Notes under the pieces: generated by a model
The model's database searches: none
What the model saw: the letters and a program-made list of their open reading frames with translations, nothing else
Told to the model about the DNA's origin: nothing
Program-made: the position numbers and the translations under genes
In this document: positions 8,645-16,103 of the stretch, in pieces
Position numbering within the stretch: the stretch's first letter is position 1
Layout of the letters: each line of letters opens with the position of its first letter
Assembly (NCBI GenBank): GCA_038330365.1
Contig: JBBQNY010000002.1
Coordinates: 1 to 64,000, forward strand
DNA length: 64,000 nucleotides
Reading direction: 5' to 3'
Source of the DNA: JBBQNY01 sp038330365
GTDB taxonomy: Bacteria; Pseudomonadota; Gammaproteobacteria; Xanthomonadales; Ahniellaceae

Positions 8645-9114
8645 GATGTTTCTCCACCGGAAGTTGAATGCTGCGAAGGCCAGCGAACGGCGGCGCGTGC
8701 CGCGGCATCCACGCGCTCGTTGCCAGCGTGGCCGGAGTGACCTTTCACCCAGACCCAGCGCACATCATGCGGTGCCGATGCGCGTTCGAGCCTTTGCCAG
8801 AGATCCACGTTCTTGACGGGCGCTCGGCCCGCGGTCCTCCAGCCATTGCGCTTCCATCCCTCGATCCAGCGCGTGATGCCATCCATAACGTAGCGCGAGT
8901 CCGTATGCAGAACCACGGACGCCGGTCGCTTCAAAGCCTCCAGACCTGCGATGGCGGCCATCAGTTCCATCCGGTTATTGGTAGTCGCCTCTTCTCCGCC
9001 GGAGATCATGCGTTCCTCGCCGCGGCACTGCAGCAATGCCGCATAGCCACCGGGACCGGGATTGCCAGAACAGGAGCCATCGGTGAAAAGTTCTACCGCT
9101 TCGCCGGATGACAT
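8641..9114 (-). CDS. rnhA: Ribonuclease HI
   Basis: Degrades the RNA strand of RNA-DNA hybrids. The 157 aa match RNase HI length (E. coli 155). All catalytic acids are present: Asp in FTDGSCSGNPGPGG (about 10), Glu in NRMEL (about 47), Asp in HTDSRYV (about 69) and Asp after KGHSGHAGNERVD (about 133), along with the flexible-loop His. I chose ATG 9114 because it directly precedes the first beta-strand; the frame runs further upstream without homologous sequence. It begins 2 bases after the methyltransferase stop and overlaps dnaQ by 4 bases, so the three genes are probably one operon. Confidence 0.95.
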   Translation of the reverse strand: MSSGEAVELFTDGSCSGNPGPGGYAALLQCRGEERMISGGEEATTNNRMELMAAIAGLEALKRPASVVLHTDSRYVMDGITRWIEGWKRNGWRTAGRAPVKNVDLWQRLERASAPHDVRWVWVKGHSGHAGNERVDAAARAAVRWPSQHSTSGGETS

Positions 9115-9116
9115 TT

Positions 9117-9803
9117 TCAGAGAGCCGTGCGTCGTGGGGCGGAAGCCGATCGGGTCGCGATCGAAAGCGCGGGCCGACCCGCAGTGTGCCGGCTGGCTCG
9201 AAAAGGAATGATCGCGGCGCCCGCACGCCATGCGCGCATTCCGTAGGCCACACCGAAGCGATCCAGCAATCGCGGCGCACCGTCCCAGGCGGCCCCGATG
9301 CGCTGTGCGCGCTGGACTTCGAAGCCGAGCGCATGCAGCGCTCGCCGCCAGTGCGAGGGACCTCGAACCTCGAGTACCTCGGCATGGGCGAACTGCCGCC
9401 GCCAGAGCGAATGGGGATGAAATCCGTACAACGCCAGAACACCGGATGGTTTGAGGAGACGCGCGCATTGCTGGATGAGCGCATCGGCGGATCCGTCGTC
9501 CAGCGACTCCAGCACGTGCTGCAGGACCAAATGGGACGCACAGGCATCGGTGAACGGCAGTGCATCGATGGCGCCCCTCGCATCGCCGTCGAATCCACAC
9601 TGGCCATCGATCATGAGGCTCGCCTGCAGCGCCCCGGGCGGAGCCGCTTCGGGACAGCCCGACACGCCGATCCAGAGCATGCGATCGCCCGCGTGCAGCG
9701 GCGCCTGTTCACGCAGCCACGTCGCCTCCATCGCGGTCAACCGATCCAGCGCGATCGCCGTGACTTTCCGCCCGCTGGCATCTTGTTCCCCCACTCTCGA
9801 CAT
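9117..9803 (-). CDS. SAM-dependent methyltransferase, class I (type 11 domain)
   Basis: From ATG 9803 (AGGG about 9 bases upstream) the protein has 228 aa. A degenerate motif I (MLWIGVSGCPE, about 41-51) is followed by an acidic motif and the type 11 signature DALPFTDACASHLVLQHVLE (about 83-102), then LLKPSGVLALYGFHPHSLW. This is the arrangement of small-molecule methyltransferases found next to rnhA/dnaQ in many proteobacteria. The usual GxGxG is not intact, which weakens any substrate claim. The last 30 residues are Arg/Ala/Ser-rich and probably disordered. It is the first gene of the methyltransferase-rnhA-dnaQ unit. Substrate unknown. Confidence 0.75.
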   Translation of the reverse strand: MSRVGEQDASGRKVTAIALDRLTAMEATWLREQAPLHAGDRMLWIGVSGCPEAAPPGALQASLMIDGQCGFDGDARGAIDALPFTDACASHLVLQHVLESLDDGSADALIQQCARLLKPSGVLALYGFHPHSLWRRQFAHAEVLEVRGPSHWRRALHALGFEVQRAQRIGAAWDGAPRLLDRFGVAYGMRAWRAGAAIIPFRASRHTAGRPALSIATRSASAPRRTAL

Positions 9804-10183
9804 CTTGAAGGACCCTCTGATCAATGTCACGGTGTCGGCAAGCGGACCAGCAAGCGCGCCGGTGAGTGGGCGCGCAGCGCATGGCCAAAGGTCTGGGCAG
9901 GTCGCGGGCCGCCGTCTCGAGGCCTGCCGGCCATCGCCCAATCATCTGGTTCGAATAAAATGTCTGGGCCGCATTGTCTGCACGCCGGCAGCAATTGCAC
10001 CGGCTCGCAAAACGGCGGGTATCGCTTCAGAGCAGCGCCCTGATCTGCGTGCAGACCTTGCGCAAACGTCTGCGTCGCACTGATCAGAGGCTTCCGGGCC
10101 GGAAATCGACCGGCATCGATTGTGATACAAAGCGGCGCGGCGCGCCCGGAACCGTGTCGGCGCATCCCCATTGGAGTCCTTGC
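9804..10183 (+). other. 380-bp divergent intergenic region without a recognisable gene
   Basis: It separates the minus-strand methyltransferase from plus-strand gloB and should hold both promoters. I see AT-rich patches near 9953-9963 (AATAAAATG) and 10119-10131 (TTGTGATACAAAG), but no pair of boxes with convincing spacing. Open frames crossing it in both directions show no family features. Confidence 0.4.
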
Positions 10184-10963
10184 ATGCGTCTGCGTCCCAT
10201 CGCGGCACTCGAGGACAACTACATCTGGGTGCTCGACGACGGCAAGCGAGCCGTTGTGGTGGATCCGGGCGATGCGTCTCCCGTGCTTGCGTGCCTGCAA
10301 CGAGACGCGCTGGAACTCGATTCGATTCTGCTCACCCACCACCACGCCGACCATACGGCCGGAGCGGTCGCGCTCACGAAGGCATTTCCGGCCGCTCGCG
10401 TGATCGGACCGGACGACCGGCGCATCGCGGGCGCACTCGAGCGCGTTGCCGAGGGTGCGTCGGTGCGTATGCACGAGATGGGTCTTGCATTCGAAGTCCT
10501 GGAGATCCCCGGCCACACGCTGTCGCATATCGCATTCGTCGGCGAGGGAATGCTGTTCTGCGGCGACACGCTGTTTTCGCTGGGCTGCGGACGCATGTTC
10601 GAGGGATCTCCTGAGCAGTTTCATCACTCGCTGAGTCGACTTGCAGGTCTCGGCGACGATCTCCTGGTCTGCTGCGGGCATGAATACACGGAGGCCAATG
10701 CCGCGTTTGCGCTCGCGGTCGATGCGGGAAACCGTCTGCTGGTGGAGCGGCGCGACGAAGTATTGGCCCTTCGAAAACAAGGTCGATCCACGCTGCCATC
10801 GCGCCTGGCCCACGAACGCGCCAGCAACCCCTTTCTGCGCTGCAACGCCCCCGAAATCCGCAAGGCACTGACGGCGCGAAGCGGTTCGCCACCCACCGAT
10901 GAAGTGCAAGCGTTCGCGCAATTGCGCGCATGGAAAGACAACTTCCGACCGGCCTTTTCGTGA
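10184..10963 (+). CDS. gloB: Hydroxyacylglutathione hydrolase (glyoxalase II)
   Basis: Hydrolyses S-lactoylglutathione to lactate and glutathione, the second step of methylglyoxal detoxification. The 259 aa form a metallo-beta-lactamase fold with the binuclear metal motif THHHADH (about 47-53), a second His in IPGHTLSH (about 108), the bridging Asp in FCGDTLF (about 127) and His in CCGHEYT (about 165). The C-terminal glyoxalase II domain carries NPFLRC. ATG 10184 is preceded by TTGGAG at 8 bases. The stop overlaps the GTG of the transglycosylase gene by 4 bases. Confidence 0.95.
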   Translation: MRLRPIAALEDNYIWVLDDGKRAVVVDPGDASPVLACLQRDALELDSILLTHHHADHTAGAVALTKAFPAARVIGPDDRRIAGALERVAEGASVRMHEMGLAFEVLEIPGHTLSHIAFVGEGMLFCGDTLFSLGCGRMFEGSPEQFHHSLSRLAGLGDDLLVCCGHEYTEANAAFALAVDAGNRLLVERRDEVLALRKQGRSTLPSRLAHERASNPFLRCNAPEIRKALTARSGSPPTDEVQAFAQLRAWKDNFRPAFS

Positions 10964-12282
10964 GCGCGTGGGTCCGGTGCGGCACCCGCTATGTACTGGT
11001 CGCAACGATGATCGCGATTGGTCTCGGCGCGTGCCAGTCACCTGCCTTGCGGCCCCAGCAAGCCGCAACTGAGAGCGCAGCCAAGCCTGTCTCCAGCAGT
11101 TCCACCGCGTCAGCGACCGATCCGGGCGCGTCAGCCGCGAGTAAATCGTCTTTGCAGCAGCGCACGGCGCGTCCGCATCGTGCGCAAACCCGGGTCGCTC
11201 ATTCCGCTGACGAACCGCCAGCGAAACCGGGAAGCGACGTGGCAACGACCGGGCCGCTGCCGTTGCCTGCCGAAGTTTCGGCGGGCGATTGGCGTCCGCT
11301 CACACGAGCTCCCGTGTTCGCACGATGCGGCGAGACGAAGGGTTTCGAAAGCGCATTGCGTGGATTTGCGGCACATCCACGCGATGTCGAACTCATGTTC
11401 CGCGAGGCGGGAGCAGCGCTCGACTTCGTCGCGGGACAACTGCGGTTGGCCGACCTTCCGCCCGAGTTTGCGCTATTGCCCATGATCGAAAGCGGCTATC
11501 GGCTGGGTGGCGAGCGATCCGGTCAACGGCGGCCCTCCGGTCCCTGGCAACTGACGCCGGGTACGGCCCGATCGCTTGGCCTGGCCGTCGGTCCGCAACT
11601 GGATGAAAGACTCGATCTCCTGACTTCCACAGGGGCGGCAATCAGGTTGCTCGAGCGACTGTATGCCCAATTCGGGGACTATTCGCTGGTGCTGCTCGCA
11701 TTCAACTCGGGGGACGGACGCATCCGGAATGCCTTGCGCAAGGCTCCGAACTGGAAAGGCGACGTCGACCGGCTGCAGCTCGGGCGCACGACCCGTACTC
11801 ATCTCGCCAGGCTGCGGGCGCTCAGCTGTATCTCCATGGAACCCGCGCGCTACGGCGTCGAGCTCCCTGCCCCGCCCGAGTCGCAACTGGAAATCGTGAC
11901 CATTTCCGCAGGCACGTCGCTCGCTTCCCTTGCAACCCGCTTGGGTCTGAGTGTCGCCACGCTCGAGCGCTACAACCCGACGCTCGCGAAGCGCAACACG
12001 GTGCCTGCGCGAATGCGCCAGTTGCTGGTGCCGCGTGCACGACTGGCGACAGGGAACCAGTCGGACCCCGCACTCGCAGCCGCTGTGGTGCCGCAACCGA
12101 CGGATGCGGGGATCTCCGGATCATCGGCCGAAGCCCTTGAGCACGTCGTGGAGCGCGGGGATTCGCTCTGGAAGATTGCGCGAAGCTACGGAGTGCAACT
12201 GTCGGATCTGATGCGCTGGAACGGACTGGGCGGCAAATCCCTGCTGCGGCCCGGTCAGATCCTCAAGGTCATGGCGCCCTGA
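10960..12282 (+). CDS. mltD: Membrane-bound lytic murein transglycosylase with LysM repeats (MltD-like lipoprotein)
   Basis: Cleaves the MurNAc-GlcNAc bond of peptidoglycan, forming a 1,6-anhydro end. From GTG 10960 (440 aa) the N-terminus is a lipoprotein signal ending in the lipobox LGAC (Cys about 25). A Ser/Ala-rich linker runs to about 100. The SLT domain (about 130-290) has the catalytic Glu in LLPMIESGY and the PSGPWQLTPGTARSLGL motif. Two LysM repeats follow, about 310-360 and 395-438 (HVVERGDSLWKIARSYGV). GTG 10960 shares four bases with the gloB stop (GTGA), suggesting coupling; ATG 10930 inside gloB would give a longer, less typical signal. The gloB-mltD neighbourhood is conserved in gammaproteobacteria. 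Confidence 0.9.
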   Translation: MSAWVRCGTRYVLVATMIAIGLGACQSPALRPQQAATESAAKPVSSSSTASATDPGASAASKSSLQQRTARPHRAQTRVAHSADEPPAKPGSDVATTGPLPLPAEVSAGDWRPLTRAPVFARCGETKGFESALRGFAAHPRDVELMFREAGAALDFVAGQLRLADLPPEFALLPMIESGYRLGGERSGQRRPSGPWQLTPGTARSLGLAVGPQLDERLDLLTSTGAAIRLLERLYAQFGDYSLVLLAFNSGDGRIRNALRKAPNWKGDVDRLQLGRTTRTHLARLRALSCISMEPARYGVELPAPPESQLEIVTISAGTSLASLATRLGLSVATLERYNPTLAKRNTVPARMRQLLVPRARLATGNQSDPALAAAVVPQPTDAGISGSSAEALEHVVERGDSLWKIARSYGVQLSDLMRWNGLGGKSLLRPGQILKVMAP

Positions 12283-12435
12283 ATTTCCTTCGTTCCGGAT
12301 GCGGCCCGCAGCTTCGTTACACTTCTCCGCAAGCCTGGAAGCGTCGCCACCGCGGCGCCTTGACCGGCGCGCAGGCAAGGCGGTGACGCCAGCGTGGCAT
12401 TATTCCGAACTTCCACAACCGCAGCGGATGGACTC

Positions 12436-13230
12436 ATGGGCTTTCTTTCCGGCAAGCGCGCACTGATCGTCGGCATCGCGAGCCAGCGCTCGATCGCGAG
12501 CGGCATCGCGGAGGCCATGCACCGCGAAGGCGCGGAACTCGCGTTCACTTACCAGAACGATCGATTGCGTTCCCGCGTCGAGGCGGCTGCCGAGGCCGCG
12601 GGATCCTCGATCGTGCTGCCGCTGGACGTCGCCGAAGACGCGCAGATCGACGCGGTTTTCCAGTCGCTCGAATCAAAATGGGACGGACTCGACATCCTCG
12701 TGCATTCCGTTGGCTTTGCGCCACGCGAGGCGTTGCAGGGTGAATTTCTGGAAGGACTGACCCGCGAAGCCTTCGCAGTGGCGCATGACATTTCAAGCTA
12801 CAGCCTGGCTGCTCTGGCGCGCGCCGCGCGGCCGATGATGAAGGGCCGCAACGGCGCCATCCTCACGCTGTCCTACCTCGGCGCAGAACGGGCGCTGGCG
12901 AACTACAACGTGATGGGCCTGGCGAAGGCCAGCCTCGAGGCCAATGTTCGATATCTCGCGTACAACCTCGGACCGGAAGGCATCCGAGTCAATGCGATTT
13001 CATCCGGTCCCATCAAGACGCTGGCTGCTGCCGGTATCGGCAACCTGCGACGCATGCTGGACCACGTGGAGCAAGCGGCGCCGCTCCGTCGATCGGTCAC
13101 GATCGAGGAAGTTGGCAACGCGGCGGCGTTCCTCTGCTCCGATCTCGCGTCCGGCATCACCGGGGAAGTGACGTACGTGGACGCCGGTTACAGCATCGTG
13201 GGCATGGCCGGGCAAAACCTGGGGAGCTGA
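12436..13230 (+). CDS. fabI: Enoyl-[acyl-carrier-protein] reductase (NADH), FabI type
   Basis: Last reductive step of fatty-acid elongation, in the cytoplasm. 264 aa, SDR fold with the FabI-specific nucleotide motif GIASQRSIASGIA (about 13-25). The catalytic pair Tyr-x6-Lys lies in NYNVMGLAKASLEANVRY (about 155-172), nearly identical to the E. coli segment. ATG 12436 fits the family start (MGFLSGKRALIVG); the frame is open for 14 codons upstream, but those residues are not conserved. It is the target of triclosan-type inhibitors in other bacteria. It converges on ppiD with a 134-base gap that holds nothing I recognise. Confidence 0.95.
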   Translation: MGFLSGKRALIVGIASQRSIASGIAEAMHREGAELAFTYQNDRLRSRVEAAAEAAGSSIVLPLDVAEDAQIDAVFQSLESKWDGLDILVHSVGFAPREALQGEFLEGLTREAFAVAHDISSYSLAALARAARPMMKGRNGAILTLSYLGAERALANYNVMGLAKASLEANVRYLAYNLGPEGIRVNAISSGPIKTLAAAGIGNLRRMLDHVEQAAPLRRSVTIEEVGNAAAFLCSDLASGITGEVTYVDAGYSIVGMAGQNLGS

Positions 13231-13364
13231 GACACTCAATCTGGCACCAGGGCATCGCCCGGAAGGGACGGGAAGCGCGTGTCTATTCATCTCCTCGCCG
13301 TCTGGAGCACACCCGACCGGACGGCAAAGGCTGCCTGCTCGGCAAACGCGCTGCAGCGTGCGAA

Positions 13365-15266
13365 CTACAGCCGGTCTTCGGCGACGACGACCTCGGTCCG
13401 TTTGCGCAGCGAATCGATGAATGCGCGTGTCTCGGCAGTGGCCAGCGCAGCGCGGAGCAGCGTATGCGCCTGCTCCCGCGCGGCCTTGTCAGCCTTCGCT
13501 GGATCCCCTGCCTTCACGCGCGTCAGCTCGACGAGCACGTGCCGATCCTGAGGCAGATCAAGCAGCGAGCGCGTCGGCTTGTCCTTGCCCGGACGGGGCA
13601 GCTTGAAGATGCCATCCACGATCTCCCGATCATGATTGAGTGCCTTGCGGGAAATGTCGGCAGCATCGATGAGTTCTGCGCCGGCTTCCGTGGCCAGCTC
13701 GGCGATCGATTTGCCCGCCTTGAGCTTGCTTTCCAGCGCCTGTGCACGCGAGCGCCGGTCCGCCGCCGCAAGGTCCTGCTGCAGTCGGCTCGCGGCCTCC
13801 GCGTAGACTTCCTTGATCGGTCGCAGAACGCTCGGCTTGTGTTCCGCGAGCTTGATCATCGCCAGCCGGTTGGGTCCGAGATCGATGGGATCACTGACCG
13901 TTCCTTCCGTGAGCACCGCCTCCGAGAACGCAGCCTCGACAACTTTGGGATTGGAGGCAATGCCAGGTCCGCCCGCGCGCGAAAAGAACGGGCTGCGTTC
14001 AAGCTTGAGCCCGAGTGCTTCGGCGGCCGGCTCCAGCGCCGATGGATCCGCGTAGACCTGGTCGATCAGTTCGCCCGACGTGTCCGCGTAGACGCGTTCG
14101 CGCTCGGATTCGAGCAACTGCTGCGCCAACTCCTCGCGGACATCTTCAAAGGATTTGCTCGAACCTGCCTTGACCTCGCGCAGATCGATCAGGTGCAAAC
14201 CCTCGGCGCTGCGAACGGGTTCGGAGATCTGACCCACATCGAGCGCGAACAGGGCCTTCTCGAATGCGGGATCCGTCATCCCGATCTCGAGCCAACCCAG
14301 GTCACCGCCCGCCGCCTTGGAACCCGGGTCGTCCGATGACACTTGTGCGACTTCAGCAAAAGACTTGCCAGCGCGGATTTCCGCCAGCAGCGCCGCAGCC
14401 TTGGCCGTTGCGGCCTTTTGCGCGGCCGCGTCGGCACCTTCGGGCAATGCGATCAGGATGTGTGACGCGAGTCGTTGCTCGGGGACGGTGAATGTCGATT
14501 TCTGCTCGTCGTAGCGCGTGCGCAGCGTCGCCTCGTCGGGCGTCGTATCGACTTGCAGGGTCGAACCATCCAGTACCACGTACTCGATCGAGACCAGCGC
14601 TTCGCTCATGAATTCAGAGGAATGCTCGCGATAGTAGCGAGCGACCGCCTTGGCATCGGGAGCCACCGTCTCCCCGGGCGGCACCATGAAGTAGCGCGCA
14701 TCGCGCGTCTGTCCTTCAAGCGCAAGGTAACGGTCGACTTCGCGCTCACTCACCGCGGCGGTCCCCGCGATCTGCGCCGGAACTTCGCGCATGGTCATGT
14801 CACGACGGATCAGTTCCTGGAAGCCCTGCGGCGACATCTGCCGGGACTGCAACAGCAACTGGTACTGGTTCGGATCGAATTTTCCGTCGGTCTGGAAGGA
14901 GTCGAGTGATTCGATTTCCTGACGCAGTCGAGCGTCGGTCATCTCGGCGCCGGCCTCGCGCGCGGCCTGGAACAGAAGCTCCTCTTCGACCATTCGATCC
15001 AGCAGCGCGCGCTTGCGCACCGGATCCTCGAACATCGCTGGATCAAACGCTTCGCCCATCGCAGACTGGGCGCGACTGCGCTCTTCCTGCAATCGGCTCC
15101 TGAACTGGTCAGGCGCGATTTCTTCCTTGCCGACCCGAGCGACGTACGTGGACGTACTGCCGGAGAAATAATTGTTGATACCAAAGAACAGGAACGGCAC
15201 CGTGACAATGCCAATGATGAGTCCGGCGACCCAGCCCGTGGTCTTGGTTCTGAGGGAATCCAGCAT
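13365..15266 (-). CDS. ppiD: Peptidyl-prolyl cis-trans isomerase PpiD (periplasmic folding factor)
   Basis: Inner-membrane-anchored chaperone with a parvulin domain that assists newly translocated envelope proteins. 633 aa. One N-terminal membrane helix (about 12-34, GWVAGLIIGIVTVPFLFFGI) is preceded by a basic stretch, giving a periplasmic body. A SurA-like helical region covers about 35-250; the rotamase domain is about 255-365, with SHILIALP and GGDLGWLEIGMTDPAFEKA. The helical C-terminal domain is Lys/Ala/Glu-rich. E. coli PpiD is 623 aa with the same plan. It is the last gene of the lon-hupB-tRNA-ppiD group, and an intrinsic terminator stands between the tRNAs and its start. Confidence 0.93.
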   Translation of the reverse strand: MLDSLRTKTTGWVAGLIIGIVTVPFLFFGINNYFSGSTSTYVARVGKEEIAPDQFRSRLQEERSRAQSAMGEAFDPAMFEDPVRKRALLDRMVEEELLFQAAREAGAEMTDARLRQEIESLDSFQTDGKFDPNQYQLLLQSRQMSPQGFQELIRRDMTMREVPAQIAGTAAVSEREVDRYLALEGQTRDARYFMVPPGETVAPDAKAVARYYREHSSEFMSEALVSIEYVVLDGSTLQVDTTPDEATLRTRYDEQKSTFTVPEQRLASHILIALPEGADAAAQKAATAKAAALLAEIRAGKSFAEVAQVSSDDPGSKAAGGDLGWLEIGMTDPAFEKALFALDVGQISEPVRSAEGLHLIDLREVKAGSSKSFEDVREELAQQLLESERERVYADTSGELIDQVYADPSALEPAAEALGLKLERSPFFSRAGGPGIASNPKVVEAAFSEAVLTEGTVSDPIDLGPNRLAMIKLAEHKPSVLRPIKEVYAEAASRLQQDLAAADRRSRAQALESKLKAGKSIAELATEAGAELIDAADISRKALNHDREIVDGIFKLPRPGKDKPTRSLLDLPQDRHVLVELTRVKAGDPAKADKAAREQAHTLLRAALATAETRAFIDSLRKRTEVVVAEDRL

Positions 15267-15313
15267 GAACTGCGAACCTCTGCTGCGGCAGTGCGCGGCA
15301 TGCGCAAGCTACC

Positions 15314-15343
15314 GGAAAAAAGAAGGGCGCCGGTGGCGCCCTT
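15314..15343 (-). terminator. Intrinsic terminator after the Val/Asp tRNA pair
   Basis: On the minus strand AAGGGCGCC, loop ACC, GGCGCCCTT, then CTTTTTT. The 9-bp stem lies 7 bases after the tRNA-Asp CCA end and 48 bases before the ppiD ATG, so it should end the tRNA transcript. Confidence 0.85.
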
Positions 15344-15349
15344 GCTGAT

Positions 15350-15426
15350 TGGCGGAGTGGACGGGACTCGAACCCGCGACCCTCGGCGTGACAGGCCGAT
15401 ATTCTAACCAACTGAACTACCACTCC
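15350..15426 (-). tRNA. tRNA-Asp (anticodon GUC)
   Basis: 77-nt cloverleaf with acceptor GGAGTGG/CCACTCC, discriminator G and encoded CCA. The anticodon loop CTGTCAC gives GUC. G34 of this tRNA is the position modified to queuosine and then glutamylated by the GluQ enzyme encoded at 24386. Confidence 0.97.
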
Positions 15427-15432
15427 ATAAAC

Positions 15433-15507
15433 TGGTGGGTGCTGAGGGTTTCGAACCCCCGACCCTCGCCTTGTAAGGGCGACGCTCTACCGCTGAGCTA
15501 AGCACCC
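15433..15507 (-). tRNA. tRNA-Val (anticodon UAC)
   Basis: 75-nt cloverleaf with acceptor GGGTGCT/AGCACCC, discriminator A and encoded CCA. The anticodon loop CTTACAA gives UAC. It lies 6 bases upstream of tRNA-Asp, so both come from one precursor, possibly read through from hupB. Confidence 0.97.
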
Positions 15508-15626
15508 TGACAACGCGAACCCGCTCGCATCAAATCTGGCCGGAGTCGCGTCATCAAACAAGGCGCTTCCGGTCGCGTTTCCATGCGGGCGGGCGATGCG
15601 CAATCCAAACCGATCGCGCAAGCCGG

Positions 15627-15899
15627 TCAGTTTAACGCGTCCTTCAGCGCCTTGCCAGCCTTGAATGCCGGTGCCTTCGATGCCTTGATCTTGATGGTCG
15701 CACCCGTCTGGGGATTGCGCCCGGTGCGCGCAGCACGCTTGCGTACGGTGAAGGTTCCGAAGCCGACCAGGGAAACGTCGGCGCCGGCCTTCAGCGTCTT
15801 GCGAACGACCTCGATCACGCCCTCGATAGCCCGCGCGGCGTCGGCCTTGCTGAGCTCCGCCGCTGCAGCGACCGAACTGATGAATTCGCTCTTGTTCAT
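15627..15899 (-). CDS. hupB: DNA-binding protein HU (beta-type)
   Basis: Small histone-like protein that bends and compacts DNA as a dimer. 90 aa, full family length: MNKSEFISSVAAAAELSKADA at the start, the GFGTFTVRKRAARTGRNPQTG signature (about 46-66) leading into the DNA-binding arm, and KAGKALKDALN at the end. ATG 15899 is preceded by GGGAG at 5 bases; the frame extends upstream but without HU sequence. A strong promoter lies 122 bases upstream. The lon-hupB-ppiD order is the widespread proteobacterial one. Confidence 0.97.
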   Translation of the reverse strand: MNKSEFISSVAAAAELSKADAARAIEGVIEVVRKTLKAGADVSLVGFGTFTVRKRAARTGRNPQTGATIKIKASKAPAFKAGKALKDALN

Positions 15900-16020
15900 G
15901 GGCTCTCCCTGGGAGGAGTGTCCGCGCGCCGACAGCCAGCGCGCGCCACTCGATTGCGTTCGTGCTTGTCGATGCGCTGGCGCTTCAAGCACCGGAGTGC
16001 GCTCGCGCGACAGGGAATTT

Positions 16021-16049
16021 GTTATACCAGTGGCACTACACGCACGCAA
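16021..16049 (-). promoter_or_regulatory. Sigma-70 promoter of hupB
   Basis: On the minus strand TTGCGT (16049-16044), a 17-base spacer and TATAAC (16026-16021). TGG immediately precedes the -10, forming an extended -10. It lies in the 204-base gap between lon and hupB and leaves a leader of roughly 115 bases. Confidence 0.7.
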
Positions 16050-16103
16050 TCGAGCAGCGGTCAGGAGCGCGGCATTCGCAAGATTCCCAACACGCCCTCC
16101 GGG

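Noticed and set aside
9827..11245. A 472-codon minus-strand frame across the gloB region
   Set aside because: Opposite intact gloB and mltD, Arg-rich and without motifs.
12283..12435. A promoter for fabI from TTGACC near 12360 or TACACT near 12317
   Set aside because: No partner box at a usable distance; I could not pick one.
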